From assembly GCA_900470155.1 (NCBI GenBank), contig UBZT01000003.1:248001-312000 (forward strand): DNA of 64,000 nt. The letters are read 5' to 3'. This DNA comes from Hyphomicrobiales bacterium. GTDB taxonomy: Bacteria; Pseudomonadota; Alphaproteobacteria; Rhizobiales; Rhizobiaceae. Shown here one piece after another: positions 52,403-61,918 of this stretch (the stretch's first letter is position 1; each line of letters begins with the position of its first letter). Made by a program: the position numbers and the translations under genes. The notes below the pieces were generated by a model, which was given only the letters and a program-made list of their open reading frames with translations, was not told where the DNA came from and made no database searches.

Positions 52403-55318
52403 TTGGCGCCATATTTTCTTGCGGTTCTGCTCGCCCTGCCGTTCCTCGGCAGCGTGATTTGTGTGGCTCTTCTGAACAACGGATCACGGGACTTGCCTGT
52501 TGCCGTCGGTGGTGCCGTCACGCTCTTGTCGATTCTTCTGACCGCAGGTTTTTATCCGTCTGTGTCTGACGGGCAGGCTGTGCGTTTTTCCGTCGACTGG
52601 ATCCCGCAACTGGGTTTGAACTTCAGCTTGCGGATGGACGGCTTTGCATGGATTTTTACCATGCTGATCACGGTTATCGGATTTCTCGTCGTGCTTTATG
52701 CTCGCTACTACATGGGCAAGGATGACTCCGTCGCGCGTTTCTTTTCGTTCCTGATGGCTTTCATGGGGGCGATGCTCGGCATCGTCTTGTCGGGCAATGT
52801 CATTCTGCTTTCCGTGTTTTGGGAGCTGACCAGCATTTTCTCCTTCATGCTGATCAGTTTCTGGCATCACAATGCTGCGGCCCGTGATGGCGCTCGAATG
52901 GCGCTTACCGTAACCGGCATTGGCGGTTTCAGCCTGCTGATCGGCCTGCTTCTTCTTGGCAACATCGTTGGCAGCTACGATCTCGACAAGATCCTGGCCT
53001 CCGGTGATCTGATCCGCAACCATCCACTTTATTTGCCGACGCTGGTCTTTATTCTTTTGGGGGCTTTCACCAAGAGCGCGCAGTTTCCATTCCACTTCTG
53101 GCTGCCCAATGCGATGTCGGCGCCGACGCCTGTCTCGGCACTCCTGCATTCCGCAACTATGGTCAAGGCTGGCGTTTTCCTGCTCGTGCGTCTCTGGCCG
53201 GTGTTGTCGGGGACCTATGAATGGTTCTGGCTTGTCGGACTGGCCGGCATCCTGACGCTCTTGCTTGGCGCTTATTTCGCGATGTTTCAACAGGACCTGA
53301 AGGGGCTGCTGGCCTACTCTACCATCAGCCATCTCGGTCTGATAACGACGTTGCTGAGCCTCGGCAGCCCACTTGCTACGGTCGCCGCGATCTTTCACAT
53401 GCTCAACCACGCGACCTTCAAGGCGTCGCTGTTCATGGCGGCCGGCATTATCGATCATGAGACAGGCACGCGTGACCTCAGGCGATTAAGCGGGCTGTTT
53501 CGCTTCCTGCCGATCACCGCAACGCTCGCCATGGTCGCAAGTGCCGCCATGGCCGGCGTTCCCCTGCTCAATGGCTTTCTGTCGAAGGAAATGTTCTTTG
53601 CCGAAGCGGTCGAGACCCACGCGGATTCGATCCTTGATCGGGCACTCCCGTATGTTGCGACCCTGGCCGGTGCGTTTAGCGTCGTCTATGCGCTGCGCCT
53701 GATCCACACGGTGTTTTTCGGGCCGGCGCCAACCGACCTGCCCAAGCCCAAACCACATGAGCCACCACATTCCATGCGGTTGCCAATCGAAATCCTGGTG
53801 ATTGCGTGCCTGGTTGTCGGCATCATACCGGCGATATCGATCGGGCCATATCTCCACGTTGCCGCGACCAGTGTGCTGGGAAGCGAGATGCCGGAATACA
53901 GTCTATCGGTTTGGCACGGTTTCAACCTGCCCCTGCTGATGAGCATCATTGCTATTGTCGGTGGGGTAATCCTCTACGTCGTGCTGCGCAAATATCTCGC
54001 TTCTTGCGATGATGGCCCGCCGATCCTGCGCAATCTGAAAGGACAGCGTATTTTCGAGCGCGTGCTGGTCGATGTCTCATGGCGTTGGGCCCGTCTGGCC
54101 GAGCGGCGGCTGGGTACGCGGAATCTGCAGCCACAATTGCGTTGGCTGGTTGCTGTCGGATTCCTGTCGGCGCTGTTGCCGCTCTATCTGGCGGGCTTCG
54201 AGATGCGTGAAATTGCCCTTACCGGTGTCGATCCGGCCTTTGCCGCAATCTGGTCCCTCGGCATCTGCCTGGCGATCGGAACCGCAATGCTTGCGAAGTA
54301 TCACCGGCTGGCGGCCCTGATTATGCTCGGCGGTGTCGGGCTGATTATCTGCATTACATTTGTGTGGCTGTCGGCCCCGGATCTTGCCATCACGCAGTTG
54401 CTGGTCGAGATCGTCACCACAGTCCTCATTCTCCTAGGACTGCGGTGGCTGCCGAAGCGGAACGTGAACACTGATGATCAAATCACCCTGCGTGGCCGTT
54501 TCAGACGTTTCCGCGATCTGATGCTGGCGGTCGCCTGCGGTGTCGGCATGACTTTTGTCGCCTATGCCGTGATGACGATGCCGGTGCCCGACGCGATCGC
54601 CAATTATTTCCTGGAAAACGCCTATTCGCAGGGTGGAGGGCGCAATGTCGTCAATGTCATCCTGGTCGATTTCCGCGGCTTTGACACGATGGGGGAGATT
54701 GCGGTACTCGGCGTCGTCGCGCTGACGGTCTACGCGTTGTTGCGCCGTTTCCGACCGGCGGAAGACAGCTTCGAAATGCCGGAACAGCAAAAAATCCAGA
54801 ACCGGTTTGATGAGGAGCGCCCTGAGCGATCGGCCGGAGACACGGTGCGCGACTATCTCTTGGTGCCATCGGTGATCATGCAATGGCTGTTCCCGGTCAT
54901 CATCACTTTTTCCGTCTATCTGTTCATGCGCGGTCATGATCTGCCGGGTGGGGGATTCTCTGCGGGCCTGACGCTATCGATTGCATTTCTCCTGCAGTAT
55001 CTGGCAGGGGGCACGCGATGGGCAGAGGACCGTATCCGTATTCTGCCCTTGCGCTGGATGGGAGCAGGACTGTTGACGGCAGTCACGACAGGCATCGGTG
55101 CATGGCTTCTCGGTTATCCGTTCCTGACCTCGCATTTTCGCTATGTCGACGTGCCACTGATCGGCAAGGTGCCGGCAGCGTCCGCACTGCTGTTTGATCT
55201 CGGGGTCTTCATGCTTGTGGTCGGATCGACTGTGTTGATCCTTGTCGCCCTGGCGCATCAGTCCATCCGTATCAACCGGTTGCGCACGATCGAGACCAAT
55301 CGAACGGAGGAGGCGTAA
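52403..55318 (+). CDS. phaA: Multisubunit cation/H+ antiporter subunit A (PhaA/MrpA, fused MrpB domain)
   Basis: A 971-residue polytopic protein homologous to complex I NuoL. FTKSAQFPFHFWLPNAMSAP and LHSATMVKAGVFLLVR contain the proton-path residues. The C-terminus carries an MrpB-type region (RGHDLPGGGFSAGLTLSIAF), the AB fusion typical of rhizobial Pha systems, which explains the absence of a separate phaB gene. The start is TTG 52403. It heads a six-gene operon and with the other subunits exchanges K+ or Na+ for protons, aiding pH and salt tolerance. Confidence 0.93.
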   Translation: MAPYFLAVLLALPFLGSVICVALLNNGSRDLPVAVGGAVTLLSILLTAGFYPSVSDGQAVRFSVDWIPQLGLNFSLRMDGFAWIFTMLITVIGFLVVLYARYYMGKDDSVARFFSFLMAFMGAMLGIVLSGNVILLSVFWELTSIFSFMLISFWHHNAAARDGARMALTVTGIGGFSLLIGLLLLGNIVGSYDLDKILASGDLIRNHPLYLPTLVFILLGAFTKSAQFPFHFWLPNAMSAPTPVSALLHSATMVKAGVFLLVRLWPVLSGTYEWFWLVGLAGILTLLLGAYFAMFQQDLKGLLAYSTISHLGLITTLLSLGSPLATVAAIFHMLNHATFKASLFMAAGIIDHETGTRDLRRLSGLFRFLPITATLAMVASAAMAGVPLLNGFLSKEMFFAEAVETHADSILDRALPYVATLAGAFSVVYALRLIHTVFFGPAPTDLPKPKPHEPPHSMRLPIEILVIACLVVGIIPAISIGPYLHVAATSVLGSEMPEYSLSVWHGFNLPLLMSIIAIVGGVILYVVLRKYLASCDDGPPILRNLKGQRIFERVLVDVSWRWARLAERRLGTRNLQPQLRWLVAVGFLSALLPLYLAGFEMREIALTGVDPAFAAIWSLGICLAIGTAMLAKYHRLAALIMLGGVGLIICITFVWLSAPDLAITQLLVEIVTTVLILLGLRWLPKRNVNTDDQITLRGRFRRFRDLMLAVACGVGMTFVAYAVMTMPVPDAIANYFLENAYSQGGGRNVVNVILVDFRGFDTMGEIAVLGVVALTVYALLRRFRPAEDSFEMPEQQKIQNRFDEERPERSAGDTVRDYLLVPSVIMQWLFPVIITFSVYLFMRGHDLPGGGFSAGLTLSIAFLLQYLAGGTRWAEDRIRILPLRWMGAGLLTAVTTGIGAWLLGYPFLTSHFRYVDVPLIGKVPAASALLFDLGVFMLVVGSTVLILVALAHQSIRINRLRTIETNRTEEA

Positions 55319-55647
55319 TGGAACTCGTATTGTCGATCGCCATCGGTGTGATGACCAGTTGTGGTGTCTGGTTGATCTTGCGGCCGCGCACCTACCAGGT
55401 AATCGTTGGCCTCTCCCTTCTGTCCTATGCCGTCAACCTGTTCATCTTTGGCGTCGGCGGCGTCAAAAGCAATGTGCCGCCGATTCTGGGCGATGACATG
55501 CTGCCCTCCACCTTGACCGATCCAGTGCCTCAGGCGCTTGTGCTGACGGCAATCGTCATCGGTTTTGCCACCACGGCATTGTTTCTGGTTGTGCTGCTCG
55601 CATCGCGCGGTTTGACCGGCAACGACCATGTCGATGGGAGGAACTGA
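55318..55647 (+). CDS. phaC: Antiporter subunit C (PhaC/MrpC)
   Basis: A 109-residue NuoK-like subunit with three hydrophobic helices (SIAIGVMTSCGVWLIL; VIVGLSLLSYAVNLFIFGVG; LVLTAIVIGFATTALFLVVL). Its ATG shares a base with the phaA TAA. The conserved DPVPQALVLTAIVIG block confirms the family. Confidence 0.92.
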   Translation: MELVLSIAIGVMTSCGVWLILRPRTYQVIVGLSLLSYAVNLFIFGVGGVKSNVPPILGDDMLPSTLTDPVPQALVLTAIVIGFATTALFLVVLLASRGLTGNDHVDGRN

Positions 55648-55652
55648 GGCGC

Positions 55653-57281
55653 ATGAGCGGCTGGCAACACCATCTGATCATCCTGCCGATCCTGCTGCCG
55701 ATGATTGCGGCGGCCGCATTGCTATTCGTCGATGAACGCAGTCGCGTGGCGAAGGCGATGATCAGCCTGGCGTCGACGCTTGCGATTGCCGGCGTTTCGA
55801 TCCTGTTGCTGCAGATGCAAAACGCATCTGAAACCTTCAACAGCGTCTATCTTGTCGGCAACTGGGTGGCACCTTTCGGCATCGTTCTTGTGCTCGATGG
55901 GCTGTCAGCGCTGATGCTGACCCTGACCTCGCTCCTGGCTGTGGCAACCCTGGTATTTTCTTTTGCCCGCTGGCACGCGGTGGGCGCGCATTTTCACTCG
56001 ATGTTTCAGGTCTTGCTGATGGGCGTCAATGGCGCCTTCCTGACCGGTGACTTGTTCAATCTGTTTGTCTTTTTTGAAGTCATGCTGGCTGCGTCCTATG
56101 GCCTGCTTCTGCACGGCTCGGGTGCATTGCGGGTGAAGGCCGGCCTGCACTATATCGCCGTCAACCTGGTGGCTGCCCTGTTCTTCCTGATCGGCGTCAG
56201 CCTCATCTATGGCACGACCGGTACGCTCAACATGGCCGACCTTGCTGCGCGCATACCGGAGATGGAGGCTGATCGGCGTATGCTGATGGAAGCGGGTGCG
56301 GGTGTGCTCGGCATCGCGTTTCTGATCAAGGCCGGCATGTGGCCCTTGTGCTTTTGGTTGCCGACCGCTTACAGCGCCGCATCTGCACCGGTTGCCGGCA
56401 TGTTTGCCATTCTGAGCAAGCTGGCGATATATGTCATCCTGCGGCTGACCATGCTCCTATTCGGCGATGGACCGTCTGCCGGATTTGGTGCTGAACTACT
56501 GCTTTTCGGTGGAATTGCAACCGTCGTGTTCGGTACGATTGGCGTTCTGGCTTCCCAGGCGCTCGGGCGGCTTGCCGGTTACTCGGTGCTTGTCTCGTCA
56601 GGCACGATGCTGATGGTGCTCGGCATCAATGATGGCGCCGTCTCATCCGGTGCCTTGCTTTACCTTGTGAGTTCGACCCTCACGATCGGAGCGTTTTTCA
56701 TGCTGATCGAGCTTGTCGAGCGAGGCCAGGATGCCGGAGCGAATGTGCTGGTGGTGACCATGGAGGCCTATGGCGAGGGTGAGGACGAGGTCGAGGAAGG
56801 TGGCGGACTTGCCATGCCCGGAACCATGGCAATCCTTGGCACGTGTTTTGCTGCTGTTGGCATCCTCTTGTCGGGTTTGCCGCCGCTTTCCGGCTTCGTC
56901 GCCAAGTTCGCGATGTTGTCCGCGATGATGGGTGCCGGGGCGACGGGTGTGCCGCCGACTGCCGGTGTGTGGACGCTTGTCGTTCTCGTCATCCTTTCAG
57001 GGGTCGCGGCATTGATCGCCATGACGCGCGCCGGCATCAGAACTTTCTGGACATCGATCGAAGGAACCGTTCCGCGTGTTCTGGTGATCGAACTCGTACC
57101 GGTCATGTTCCTCCTGTTCCTTACCCTTGCGCTGACTCTTCAGGCTGGTGCTGCCATGCGCTACATGGACACCACAATTCGCACGCTGAGCAATCCGGCG
57201 ATCTACATTGATGCTGTTAAGAATGCGGCGGCGATTGAAACGCGCACCGGTCAGCAATCGCAAGAGACGGGAGGAAATTGA
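55653..57281 (+). CDS. phaD: Antiporter subunit D (PhaD/MrpD)
   Basis: A 542-residue NuoN/M-like subunit with about 14 helices. KAGMWPLCFWLPTAYSAASA and GMFAILSKLAIYVILRLTML carry the conserved lysines. An acidic insertion (GEGEDEVEEGG) lies near residue 375. GGGAGG lies 14 bp before the ATG, and its stop overlaps phaE. Confidence 0.93.
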   Translation: MSGWQHHLIILPILLPMIAAAALLFVDERSRVAKAMISLASTLAIAGVSILLLQMQNASETFNSVYLVGNWVAPFGIVLVLDGLSALMLTLTSLLAVATLVFSFARWHAVGAHFHSMFQVLLMGVNGAFLTGDLFNLFVFFEVMLAASYGLLLHGSGALRVKAGLHYIAVNLVAALFFLIGVSLIYGTTGTLNMADLAARIPEMEADRRMLMEAGAGVLGIAFLIKAGMWPLCFWLPTAYSAASAPVAGMFAILSKLAIYVILRLTMLLFGDGPSAGFGAELLLFGGIATVVFGTIGVLASQALGRLAGYSVLVSSGTMLMVLGINDGAVSSGALLYLVSSTLTIGAFFMLIELVERGQDAGANVLVVTMEAYGEGEDEVEEGGGLAMPGTMAILGTCFAAVGILLSGLPPLSGFVAKFAMLSAMMGAGATGVPPTAGVWTLVVLVILSGVAALIAMTRAGIRTFWTSIEGTVPRVLVIELVPVMFLLFLTLALTLQAGAAMRYMDTTIRTLSNPAIYIDAVKNAAAIETRTGQQSQETGGN

Positions 57282-57757
57282 TGCTTCCCTATCCGATCCT
57301 GACACTTTCGCTTGTGGTCATGTGGCTGTTGCTCAATGGCTTCAGTCTGGGCCATCTGCTTCTCGGGACATTCGTTGCTGTTTTTGCCAGTTGGGCCTTT
57401 GCCGCCTTGCGCCCGGAAAAGCCGCGCCTGCGCAAATGGTACCTGTTGCCCAAGCTGTTCCTGTTGGCATTTTCGGATATCATCCGTTCGAATTTCGCGG
57501 TGGCACGGGTGATCCTCAGCGGTCAATCGGACGAGCGTCATTCTGGGTTCCTGCTCCTGCCGCTCGAGTTGGAGGATCGCACGGCGCTGGCCTTATTGGC
57601 AGTCATTTTGACCAGCACGCCGGGATCCGCCTGGCTCGAATATGATTCCCGCGAGCGGACCGTGCTGCTGCATGTCCTCGATCTTGTTGATGAAGACGCC
57701 TGGGTGAGCACCATCAAGAACCGTTATGAGAAACTGCTGATGGAGATCTTTGCATGA
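57281..57757 (+). CDS. phaE: Antiporter subunit E (PhaE/MrpE)
   Basis: A 158-residue subunit with two N-terminal helices (LTLSLVVMWLLLNGFSLGHL; LGTFVAVFASWAFAAL) and a cytoplasmic half with LAVILTSTPGSAWLEYD, the MrpE motif. GGGAGG precedes ATG 57281, which shares a base with the phaD stop. Confidence 0.92.
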   Translation: MLPYPILTLSLVVMWLLLNGFSLGHLLLGTFVAVFASWAFAALRPEKPRLRKWYLLPKLFLLAFSDIIRSNFAVARVILSGQSDERHSGFLLLPLELEDRTALALLAVILTSTPGSAWLEYDSRERTVLLHVLDLVDEDAWVSTIKNRYEKLLMEIFA

Positions 57758-58035
57758 GCGCGGTTATCCTCTTCACGGCGGTGTCTCTCTCGCAATTGCT
57801 GCTTGCCTGCGCCATGGCGATCGCGTCTATCCGAATGTTTCGCGGTCCGCGCGCACAGGATCGCATCATTGGCCTGGATACGCTCTACATCAATGCGATG
57901 TTATTGCTGGTGACATTCGGCATCGGCACCGGTCGGGTGGTGTATTTCGAAGCGGCACTGGTGATTGGCATGATCGGCTTCGTGGCAACGGTCGCACTGG
58001 CCAAATTCCTGATGCGCGGGGAGGTGATCGAATGA
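57754..58035 (+). CDS. phaF: Antiporter subunit F (PhaF/MrpF)
   Basis: A 93-residue, three-helix subunit. FRGPRAQDRIIGLDTLYINA is the conserved MrpF block. ATGA overlaps at both ends couple its translation to phaE and phaG. Confidence 0.92.
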   Translation: MSAVILFTAVSLSQLLLACAMAIASIRMFRGPRAQDRIIGLDTLYINAMLLLVTFGIGTGRVVYFEAALVIGMIGFVATVALAKFLMRGEVIE

Positions 58036-58388
58036 TGCAGCCAGCCGCAGATCTGCCGCTGTGGGCGGCCATTGTCGTATCCACCTTTCTTTTGATCGGC
58101 GCATCGCTGGCACTGATCGGGGCCATTGGATTCCTGCGCCTGCCAACCTTTTATGAGCGTCTCCACGCACCCACGCTTGGCACAAGCTGGGGCATTGGCG
58201 GCGTGATGTTGGCATCGATGATCTTCTTCACGGTCACCTCGCAGCGCCTGGTGATCCATGAAATCCTGATCGGTATCTTCGTCACTGTCACCACTCCGGT
58301 GACGTTCATGCTTCTCGCCCGCGCAGCACTGCATCGGGACCGGGCGGCCAAGAATGGCAAGGTGCCGGCTAAACAGGAAGAGCCTTGA
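58032..58388 (+). CDS. phaG: Antiporter subunit G (PhaG/MrpG)
   Basis: A 118-residue, three-helix subunit. GAIGFLRLPTFYERLHAPTL followed by GTSWGIGGVM is diagnostic of MrpG. The C-terminal tail is charged (RDRAAKNGKVPAKQEEP). It starts inside the phaF stop. Last gene of the operon, followed by a strong terminator. Confidence 0.92.
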   Translation: MMQPAADLPLWAAIVVSTFLLIGASLALIGAIGFLRLPTFYERLHAPTLGTSWGIGGVMLASMIFFTVTSQRLVIHEILIGIFVTVTTPVTFMLLARAALHRDRAAKNGKVPAKQEEP

Positions 58389-58437
58389 TCGCCCAATCTG
58401 ATTGGGTACGTGACATTCGCGAGCTCTTTGCGAGCCT

Positions 58438-58470
58438 AAAAAGGCACCCGGACGAACCGGGTGCCTTTTC
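58438..58470. terminator. Bidirectional terminator between pha and secDF
   Basis: AAAAGGCACCCGG (58439-58451) pairs perfectly with CCGGGTGCCTTTT (58457-58469) around a 5-nt loop. A-runs and T-runs on the two sides allow termination of both convergent transcripts. Confidence 0.85.
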
Positions 58471-58488
58471 TGTTTGTCTCTGATCGGG

Positions 58489-61041
58489 TCAGGCCGCTTC
58501 AGCCTGGGCTGCGTCATCGGCTGCTGCGCGGCGCCTGGTGCGCCAGTCGCCGAGGAAAAGCAAGATCGGAGCCGCGATGAACACCGATGACGACGCGGCA
58601 ATGAAGATCCCGAAAACCATCGGGATTGCAAAGCTCTCGACGGCACTTCCACCCCAGATCGCCATCGGCAGCATAGCAAGAAATGCCGTGGCGGATGTGA
58701 AGATGCTGCGGGCCAGAGTTTCGTTGATCGACAGGTTGATAAGGTCCCGAAACGGCATCGCCTTGTAGAGACGCATGTTTTCACGCATGCGGTCATAGAC
58801 GACCACCTTGTCGTTGACCGAATAGCCGACCAGCGTCAGCAGCGCCGCGATGGCCGTAAGATTGAAGTCGAGACCGGTCAGGGCAAAGAACCCGATCGTC
58901 TTGGTCACGTCGAGGATCAGGGTCGCAATTGCGCCCACCGCGAACGGCCATTCGAACCGGCTCCAGATGTAGATCAGCATCGCGATGCTGGCGAGGATCA
59001 CGGAGAGGAAGCCGGCGGTTGCCAGTTCACCACTGACTTTAGGGCCAACGACTTCGGTGCGCTGGATCTGCGACGTAGAGTCTATGGTCTGGATCTCCGC
59101 CTTGAGTTTCTCGACCGCTTCGTTCTGTGCCGATTCAGGGCCGGGCTGGCGTTCGACGCGCAACAGGATGTGGTTGCTGTCGCCGAATTCCTGGAGGGCA
59201 ACCTCGCCGAGACCGAGGCTTTCCAGTCCGGCGCGGAAGGCGCCAAGATCGGCAGCCTTTGCCGTCGATACCTCGATCTGTATGCCGCCCTTGAAATCCA
59301 CGCCATAGTTCAGACCTGGCGTGAAGAAAAGGATGACGGAGGAGATCGATAGAAAGGCTGATATGCCGAGGCCGAACAGACGCGCCTTCATGAAGTCGAT
59401 CTTCGTCCCGTCCGGGATCAGACGGATCGGCAGCAGCGCATTGATGTTGATCTTCTTCAGTTTGAAGCGTGTCGTGATGGAAATCATCGCCACACGGACG
59501 ACCGACACTGCCGTGAACATGGAGATGGCAATGCCGAGACCCATCGTGACGGCAAAACCGCGGACAGGACCGGACCCGAACCAGAACAGCAGGATGGTTG
59601 CAATCAGCGCCGTTACATTGCTGTCGACGATTGTGGAATATGCTTTCTGGAAGCCCTGGTCGATTGCGGCATGCACGCCGCGGCCCTTGCGGCTTTCTTC
59701 GCGGATACGTTCATTGATGAGAACATTGGCATCGACGGCAAGGCCGATGCCCAGAACAATGCCGGCGATGCCGGGCAGGGTCAGCGTCGAGCCGATGATG
59801 CTGAGGCCTGCAAAGGTGAGGATGACATTGAGGGCAAGGGCAAGGACGGCCAACAGGCCCCAGGTGCCGTAGAGCAGCAGGATGAAGCCCATGACCAGGC
59901 CGAAGCCGGCAAGGCCGGACAGAATGCCACGTTCGATCGCATCGCCGCCAAGATCTGCGCCGACCGTGCGCTCTTCGATCACGTTCAACTTGGCAGGAAG
60001 CGCGCCGGCTCTGAGAAGGGCCGCAAGCGTATTGGCGCCCTCAACGGTGAAGGACCCGGAAATCTGGCCAGCGCCACCGGTGATGGGTTCGCGAATGACT
60101 GGCGCACTGAGGACTGTCCCGTCAAGGACGATGGCAAAGGGGTTTCCGACATTCTGGCGTGTAATATCGGCAAAGCGGGTGGCGCCCGTCTGGTCGAAGC
60201 GGAAACTGACCACAGGTTGATTGTTGTTGGGATCGAAGGCGACGCGGGCATCGGTCAGTCGATCGCCCGAAAGCAGCACCCGGTCCTCGACAGGATAAAT
60301 CTGTCCATCTTCGTCCCTGAGCTCTGATACGCCGCGTTCGCCTGCGCGTCCGAGCAGGTGGAAGCTCATTTTAGCGGTGGAGCCGAGCAGCTGTTTGAGA
60401 TGCGAGGGATCCTGTTCGCCCGGGAGCTGGACCAAAACGCGGTCGGCACCAACACGCTGAATTGTCGGCTCGGCAACACCGACCTGGTCGACGCGTTGGC
60501 GGATGATTTCGAGACTCTGGTCGACGGCACCGCTGATGCGGTGGGAGAGGCCAATCTCGGATGGCCTTACTGTTATGGCGCTGTCGCCGCTGGCAGCAAT
60601 GTCGAGATCCGACACGCCGATGGATGTGCCCCAGGTGACCTGATTGACGAGTTTGGCAAGTTCCGTCTGTGCTGCCGGGCGCTGGGCCGGGTCCCGGACC
60701 GTGACCACGACGTTGTTTTGTTCGCGACGGATGGACGTCGTGGCGATCTTTGCAGCGTCCAGATTGTTCCGCGCGTCCTGCGTCAGGTTCTGCAGCCATT
60801 CGGCTTCCAGCGACTGTCTGTCGACTTCCAGCACCAGATGCGATCCGCCGCGGAGATCGAGACCAAGCGAGATCTTGCTCGACGGTAGCCATGATGGCCA
60901 GGACGCAAGCGTCTTCTCAGAGAGGATGTTGGGCAATGCAATCAGCACGCCGATGATGATGATGACCGCATAGGTCAGCACCTTCCAGGGAGAGTTCTTC
61001 AACGGAGTAAATCCTAATGTGATCCGGCCGCCATTGTTCAT
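58489..61041 (-). CDS. secDF: Fused protein translocase SecDF
   Basis: An 850-residue RND-type accessory of the Sec translocon with the SecD and SecF halves in one chain. The SecD part (residues about 1-540) has SLGLDLRGGSHLVLEVD and GIGLAVDANVLINERIREE. The SecF part has LNYGVDFKGGIQIEV and VGYSVNDKVVVYDRMREN. Twelve membrane helices are expected. It uses the proton gradient to aid late export. The ATG at 61039-61041 sits directly after GAGAGG, so a later start is possible. Its location next to repABC suggests an additional copy besides the usual chromosomal secD-secF, which is inference. Confidence 0.93.
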   Translation of the reverse strand: MNNGGRITLGFTPLKNSPWKVLTYAVIIIIGVLIALPNILSEKTLASWPSWLPSSKISLGLDLRGGSHLVLEVDRQSLEAEWLQNLTQDARNNLDAAKIATTSIRREQNNVVVTVRDPAQRPAAQTELAKLVNQVTWGTSIGVSDLDIAASGDSAITVRPSEIGLSHRISGAVDQSLEIIRQRVDQVGVAEPTIQRVGADRVLVQLPGEQDPSHLKQLLGSTAKMSFHLLGRAGERGVSELRDEDGQIYPVEDRVLLSGDRLTDARVAFDPNNNQPVVSFRFDQTGATRFADITRQNVGNPFAIVLDGTVLSAPVIREPITGGAGQISGSFTVEGANTLAALLRAGALPAKLNVIEERTVGADLGGDAIERGILSGLAGFGLVMGFILLLYGTWGLLAVLALALNVILTFAGLSIIGSTLTLPGIAGIVLGIGLAVDANVLINERIREESRKGRGVHAAIDQGFQKAYSTIVDSNVTALIATILLFWFGSGPVRGFAVTMGLGIAISMFTAVSVVRVAMISITTRFKLKKININALLPIRLIPDGTKIDFMKARLFGLGISAFLSISSVILFFTPGLNYGVDFKGGIQIEVSTAKAADLGAFRAGLESLGLGEVALQEFGDSNHILLRVERQPGPESAQNEAVEKLKAEIQTIDSTSQIQRTEVVGPKVSGELATAGFLSVILASIAMLIYIWSRFEWPFAVGAIATLILDVTKTIGFFALTGLDFNLTAIAALLTLVGYSVNDKVVVYDRMRENMRLYKAMPFRDLINLSINETLARSIFTSATAFLAMLPMAIWGGSAVESFAIPMVFGIFIAASSSVFIAAPILLFLGDWRTRRRAAADDAAQAEAA

Positions 61042-61113
61042 CCTCTCGCCAGCTTCAGCTACGGATGGAGTGCACAGCGCGACGCGGGCTTTTTTGTTAT
61101 AGGCGTAAAAGCG

Positions 61114-61554
61114 TCAGATCACGCGCCTGGGTGGCGCTCGCGCCCGGTAGGCAGAGCTTTCAAGTCGGTTTGGCTGGACCTGATGTGCGTCGGCATGCAG
61201 AGAATGTCCGTCGGGACGGGATATCTGGCATGCTTGGCAAGGTGGTGTGGCCTCAGGCGCATCGCTGGCGCGCGCCTTGCCGCGCTGGCGGTCTGCGCTG
61301 GAAGCCAAAGCTCTTGGTGTTTCGGATCCCGTGGTGAGAAGATTTCTCGTATCCTGTGCGTCGGCGAGTGCCTGACCACGGCCCACATGGTTTTGTCGCG
61401 CCTGGCCCCAGTCGCCTTGCAGAAGCAGCAGGAGAAATACCAGGGATTGCAAGGCTGAGACGAAAATTGCGAGCGCACGCCGATCGCCTGTGCCAACGGG
61501 TGGCATCAGACGGCCGTATTCTTCAAATGGCTGTGTCTGGCATGCTGTCTTCAT
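61114..61554 (-). CDS. Doubtful hypothetical protein, 146 residues
   Basis: An ATG-initiated frame with one hydrophobic segment near residues 30-48 (ALAIFVSALQSLVFLLLLLQ) followed by a polar, low-similarity tail. No good Shine-Dalgarno precedes the start and I do not recognise a family. It lies between secDF and repA on the secDF strand. It may be a real membrane-anchored protein or an accidental frame. Confidence 0.3.
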   Translation of the reverse strand: MKTACQTQPFEEYGRLMPPVGTGDRRALAIFVSALQSLVFLLLLLQGDWGQARQNHVGRGQALADAQDTRNLLTTGSETPRALASSADRQRGKARASDAPEATPPCQACQISRPDGHSLHADAHQVQPNRLESSAYRARAPPRRVI

Positions 61555-61918
61555 TGGAACTGTGCCTAACAGAAAAAACTGGCATTAGGTAGCAATGACC
61601 GTGCAATCGGGGCTCTTTTGTTCTCAGTTTGGAAATGGCCGTAACGGATTGCCGTTGCGCGCCGAGCATCGCCTGCTACCTCACTGCGCCGGCAACAGAA
61701 TTATCTTGACGCGACTCGGTTGATGCCACACGCTGTTACGGATAGAAGCCGCAACAGTGAGGCTTTGCCGTAAATTACTAAAAAGCCTGTTGTTTCCCGC
61801 AAGTGCGTATTTTCATGGCGGGGAGAATCGCGGATGTAGAATCAGTTTGCCTGTTTCGACGACAGCGCGCCATGGCAGCGACGTTGTTCGGTAAGGCAAA
61901 GAGAATGGAGAAGGTCTG
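61555..61918. other. repABC upstream control region
   Basis: No gene is supported. The region carries three GANTC (CcrM-type methylation) sites at 61713-61717, 61825-61829 and 61839-61843, an imperfect hairpin at 61733-61757, and GAGAAGG before the repA ATG. A TTGACG at 61706-61711 could be a -35 element. I did not find a canonical repABC parS (GTT-N4-GC-N4-AAC) here. Confidence 0.5.
61733..61757. repeat. Imperfect inverted repeat upstream of repA
   Basis: CTGTT-A-CGG and CCG-C-AACAG (61733-61741 and 61749-61757) pair at eight of nine positions around a 7-nt loop, about 160 bp before repA. RepA proteins repress their own promoter through palindromes in this region, so this is a candidate operator. 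Confidence 0.35.
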
